64,000 nt of DNA from Nageia nagi (Eukaryota; Pinophyta): the NCBI GenBank assembly GCA_050084985.1, contig JBITNC010000001.1:77872001-77936000 (forward strand), written 5' to 3'. The notes beneath the pieces were generated by a model. That model worked only from the letters and a program-made list of their open reading frames with translations. It was not told the DNA's origin and made no database searches. The translations under genes were made by a program, and so were the position numbers. Positions 62,496 to 64,000 of this stretch are shown piece after piece; position 1 is the stretch's first letter, and each line of letters starts with the position of its first letter.

Positions 62496-63134
62496 TTAGA
62501 AGCTCCTCTTCACATTCTTAGTGTGGAAGCTCTTTTTCAACATCTTGGTGATCCTTCTTTCTTCATCTTTCACTCTTGTTGAGGTAAAACTAAAAGAAGG
62601 TATAAATTTCCTCTTCCTTAGTTATTTTATGGGTTATTGTATTATGTTACTAACATATTACTTATTTAGGAGAAGAAAGTATGAGTAACATTTTTTTTTT
62701 GATTAATAACCCTCTATGTTACTTGCAATTTTTTTTAATTGCTACATTTTTTTTAAAATAAAAGGGTTAGTATACAAAATTCTATTTTGTTTACATATTG
62801 GAAGTAAATTTATGTGTTAGTTCAATTTATCACAACATTTACTTAATAGCAATATATGATGTAATTTGCAATTTATACTAACTTTTTATGTTTAGTTGTA
62901 TTTTTTGCTTAATATATTACTACAAAATGGAGACATGAATTTAAAAAAAAGGGGGGGTGTATTTCTTTTATTATTTTTTAATGTTATATTACAAAAGGGG
63001 GCATAATAAAAAATAGATAAGAGGGGGAACCTTATTTTAAAATAACATTATTTTTTTTTTCAACTATTGAGGTCGAATACCACCAAGTGACAACCAACCT
63101 TACACCATTGTGCCATGCTGTTGGTGCCTCCTTG
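62496..63134 (+). other. Leader start of the second copia element, truncated
   Basis: Wording such as GTGGAAGCTC and CTTGTTGAG|GTAAAAC (62574-62590) parallels the young copia leader, including the candidate splice donor. The rest is AT-rich with poly-A/T runs and ends at the LTR at 63135. No protein supported. Confidence 0.6.
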
Positions 63135-64000
63135 TGAGAATTAGATCTACACTAATCCTCAAGGTCTTAGACTATAGGAAACTTAATCATTCAACATCTA
63201 CAAGCTAATAACACCATTCACTCAAGATAACACCAATATAAGTGGTTCCTCCCTCCTTGGGAGTACATCCACAACTAGATCTCAATTCTCAAACTATGCA
63301 CCCTCTTACTACAATTCCTTTCTCTCCTACACAAACTAGTAGAGTAATCTTACTCAAAATCTTAGTGATATTACAAGAGGAGAGGCCCACTATTTATAGC
63401 ATGAGAGCACCTCCCTAACCTCCCTTTAACCCAAGGGTAAGATTAGGGTTACAATAAATATATTACCTAACTTTAACCTACCAACTAACCACATGGTAAG
63501 GTTAAAGTTTTCATAATAAAGAATTCAATTAATCCCTTAAGGTATCTAAATATCCTTTAAGTGATTAATTGAATTTACAAGGAGTTTAGATATTCACAAT
63601 ATTTCATTACAAATTCTAACACTCCCCCTTAATGCAATATTGGGATAGAGCGTAGAAGAGAGAAGAGAGAGAGTAAGAGAGAGTTCTCCTCCATAGAGAT
63701 ACAAGCAGAGATGAGAACATTTACATATTTGAGAATCTTTTTGAGAACTAGTTTGAGACTCACTACATTACCATTTGACAAAATGGTTTACAATACAATC
63801 ATTAACCACAACTGGTTTCACTGTACATAGTAGTCGATCAACTTTAAGCTGACATGTGAGTCTACATGAGCTTACTTACACAAGGTGAGTAACCTGCATT
63901 TCTTAAGAAGATCCTACATGTTACAAGCAACTCATGAACAAAATTAGTTAGATGCATCATATATTCATTTTATTAATAAGAGAATCAAATAATGCCATCT
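63135..64000 (-). mobile_element. Relative of the young copia element, 3' end only
   Basis: 63135-63621 is the 3' LTR on the minus strand (487 bp, TG end at 63621). It is collinear with the young LTR and moderately diverged, with palindrome (63519-63573) and TATA kept. The polypurine tract (AAGGGGGAG on the minus strand) adjoins at 63622-63630. From there to the window end it matches the 3' UTR of the young element (about 35100-35477). The coding part lies beyond the window. Confidence 0.9.

Noticed and set aside
63061-63134. tRNA-like wording (CACCATTGTGCCATGCTG)
   Set aside because: No cloverleaf, acceptor pairing or intact A/B boxes could be made; more likely retroelement-derived.

Overview
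The window looks like intergenic nuclear DNA from a land plant with a large, AT-rich, repeat-rich genome. A conifer or similarly repeat-loaded lineage would fit, but nothing here fixes the species. I see no intact host gene, no tRNA or rRNA gene and no bacterial-style operon. Nearly everything recognisable is LTR retrotransposon sequence in different stages of decay, much of it nested. Domain calls are from reading translations by eye; no database search was run.

Layout, left to right. 1-1976: unassigned AT-rich repeat. 1977-5555: decayed minus-strand Ty1/copia element with ~190 bp LTRs. 5556-12630: fragments (a possible LINE C-terminus, an acidic coding relic, low-complexity tracts, two minisatellites). 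12631-20730: old plus-strand copia element with 1.6 kb LTRs, decayed gag/pol and a ~0.8 kb insertion in its 3' LTR. 20731-26857: a truncated minus-strand copia LTR (~23179-23613) and a minus-strand gypsy gag relic (~24008-24520). 26858-35985: a complete, young plus-strand copia element with matching 503 bp LTRs, 5 bp target duplication ATATC, a 3.2 kb leader, one 1298-codon gag-pol frame with eight nonsense codons, and a tandem hairpin array in its 3' UTR. 36858-45073: a complete minus-strand Ty3/gypsy element of the Tat-like, dual-RNase-H type, target duplication CCTCT. 45074-57045: AT-rich DNA holding a small LTR element (47172-48604), a ~180 bp degenerate tandem array (49110-49900), a gypsy RT relic and a less AT-rich unassigned stretch (53.5-54.6 kb). 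57046-61980: decayed plus-strand copia element, cut by the 5' LTR of another copia element at 61981. That second element is itself cut at 63135 by a minus-strand relative of the young copia element, which runs off the window.

The young copia element is the most informative object. Its LTRs differ at only two sites that I can find, yet its gag-pol carries eight stops, all at positions explained by C-to-T change in Gln/Arg codons, plus changes at the protease motif and the integrase catalytic Glu. This suggests a copy that moved with proteins supplied in trans. Three further features are not explained by ordinary annotation: a candidate 3.07 kb leader intron ending just before the gag ATG, a U3 palindrome kept in several related LTRs despite arm divergence, and the nine-unit hairpin array whose stems show compensatory changes.
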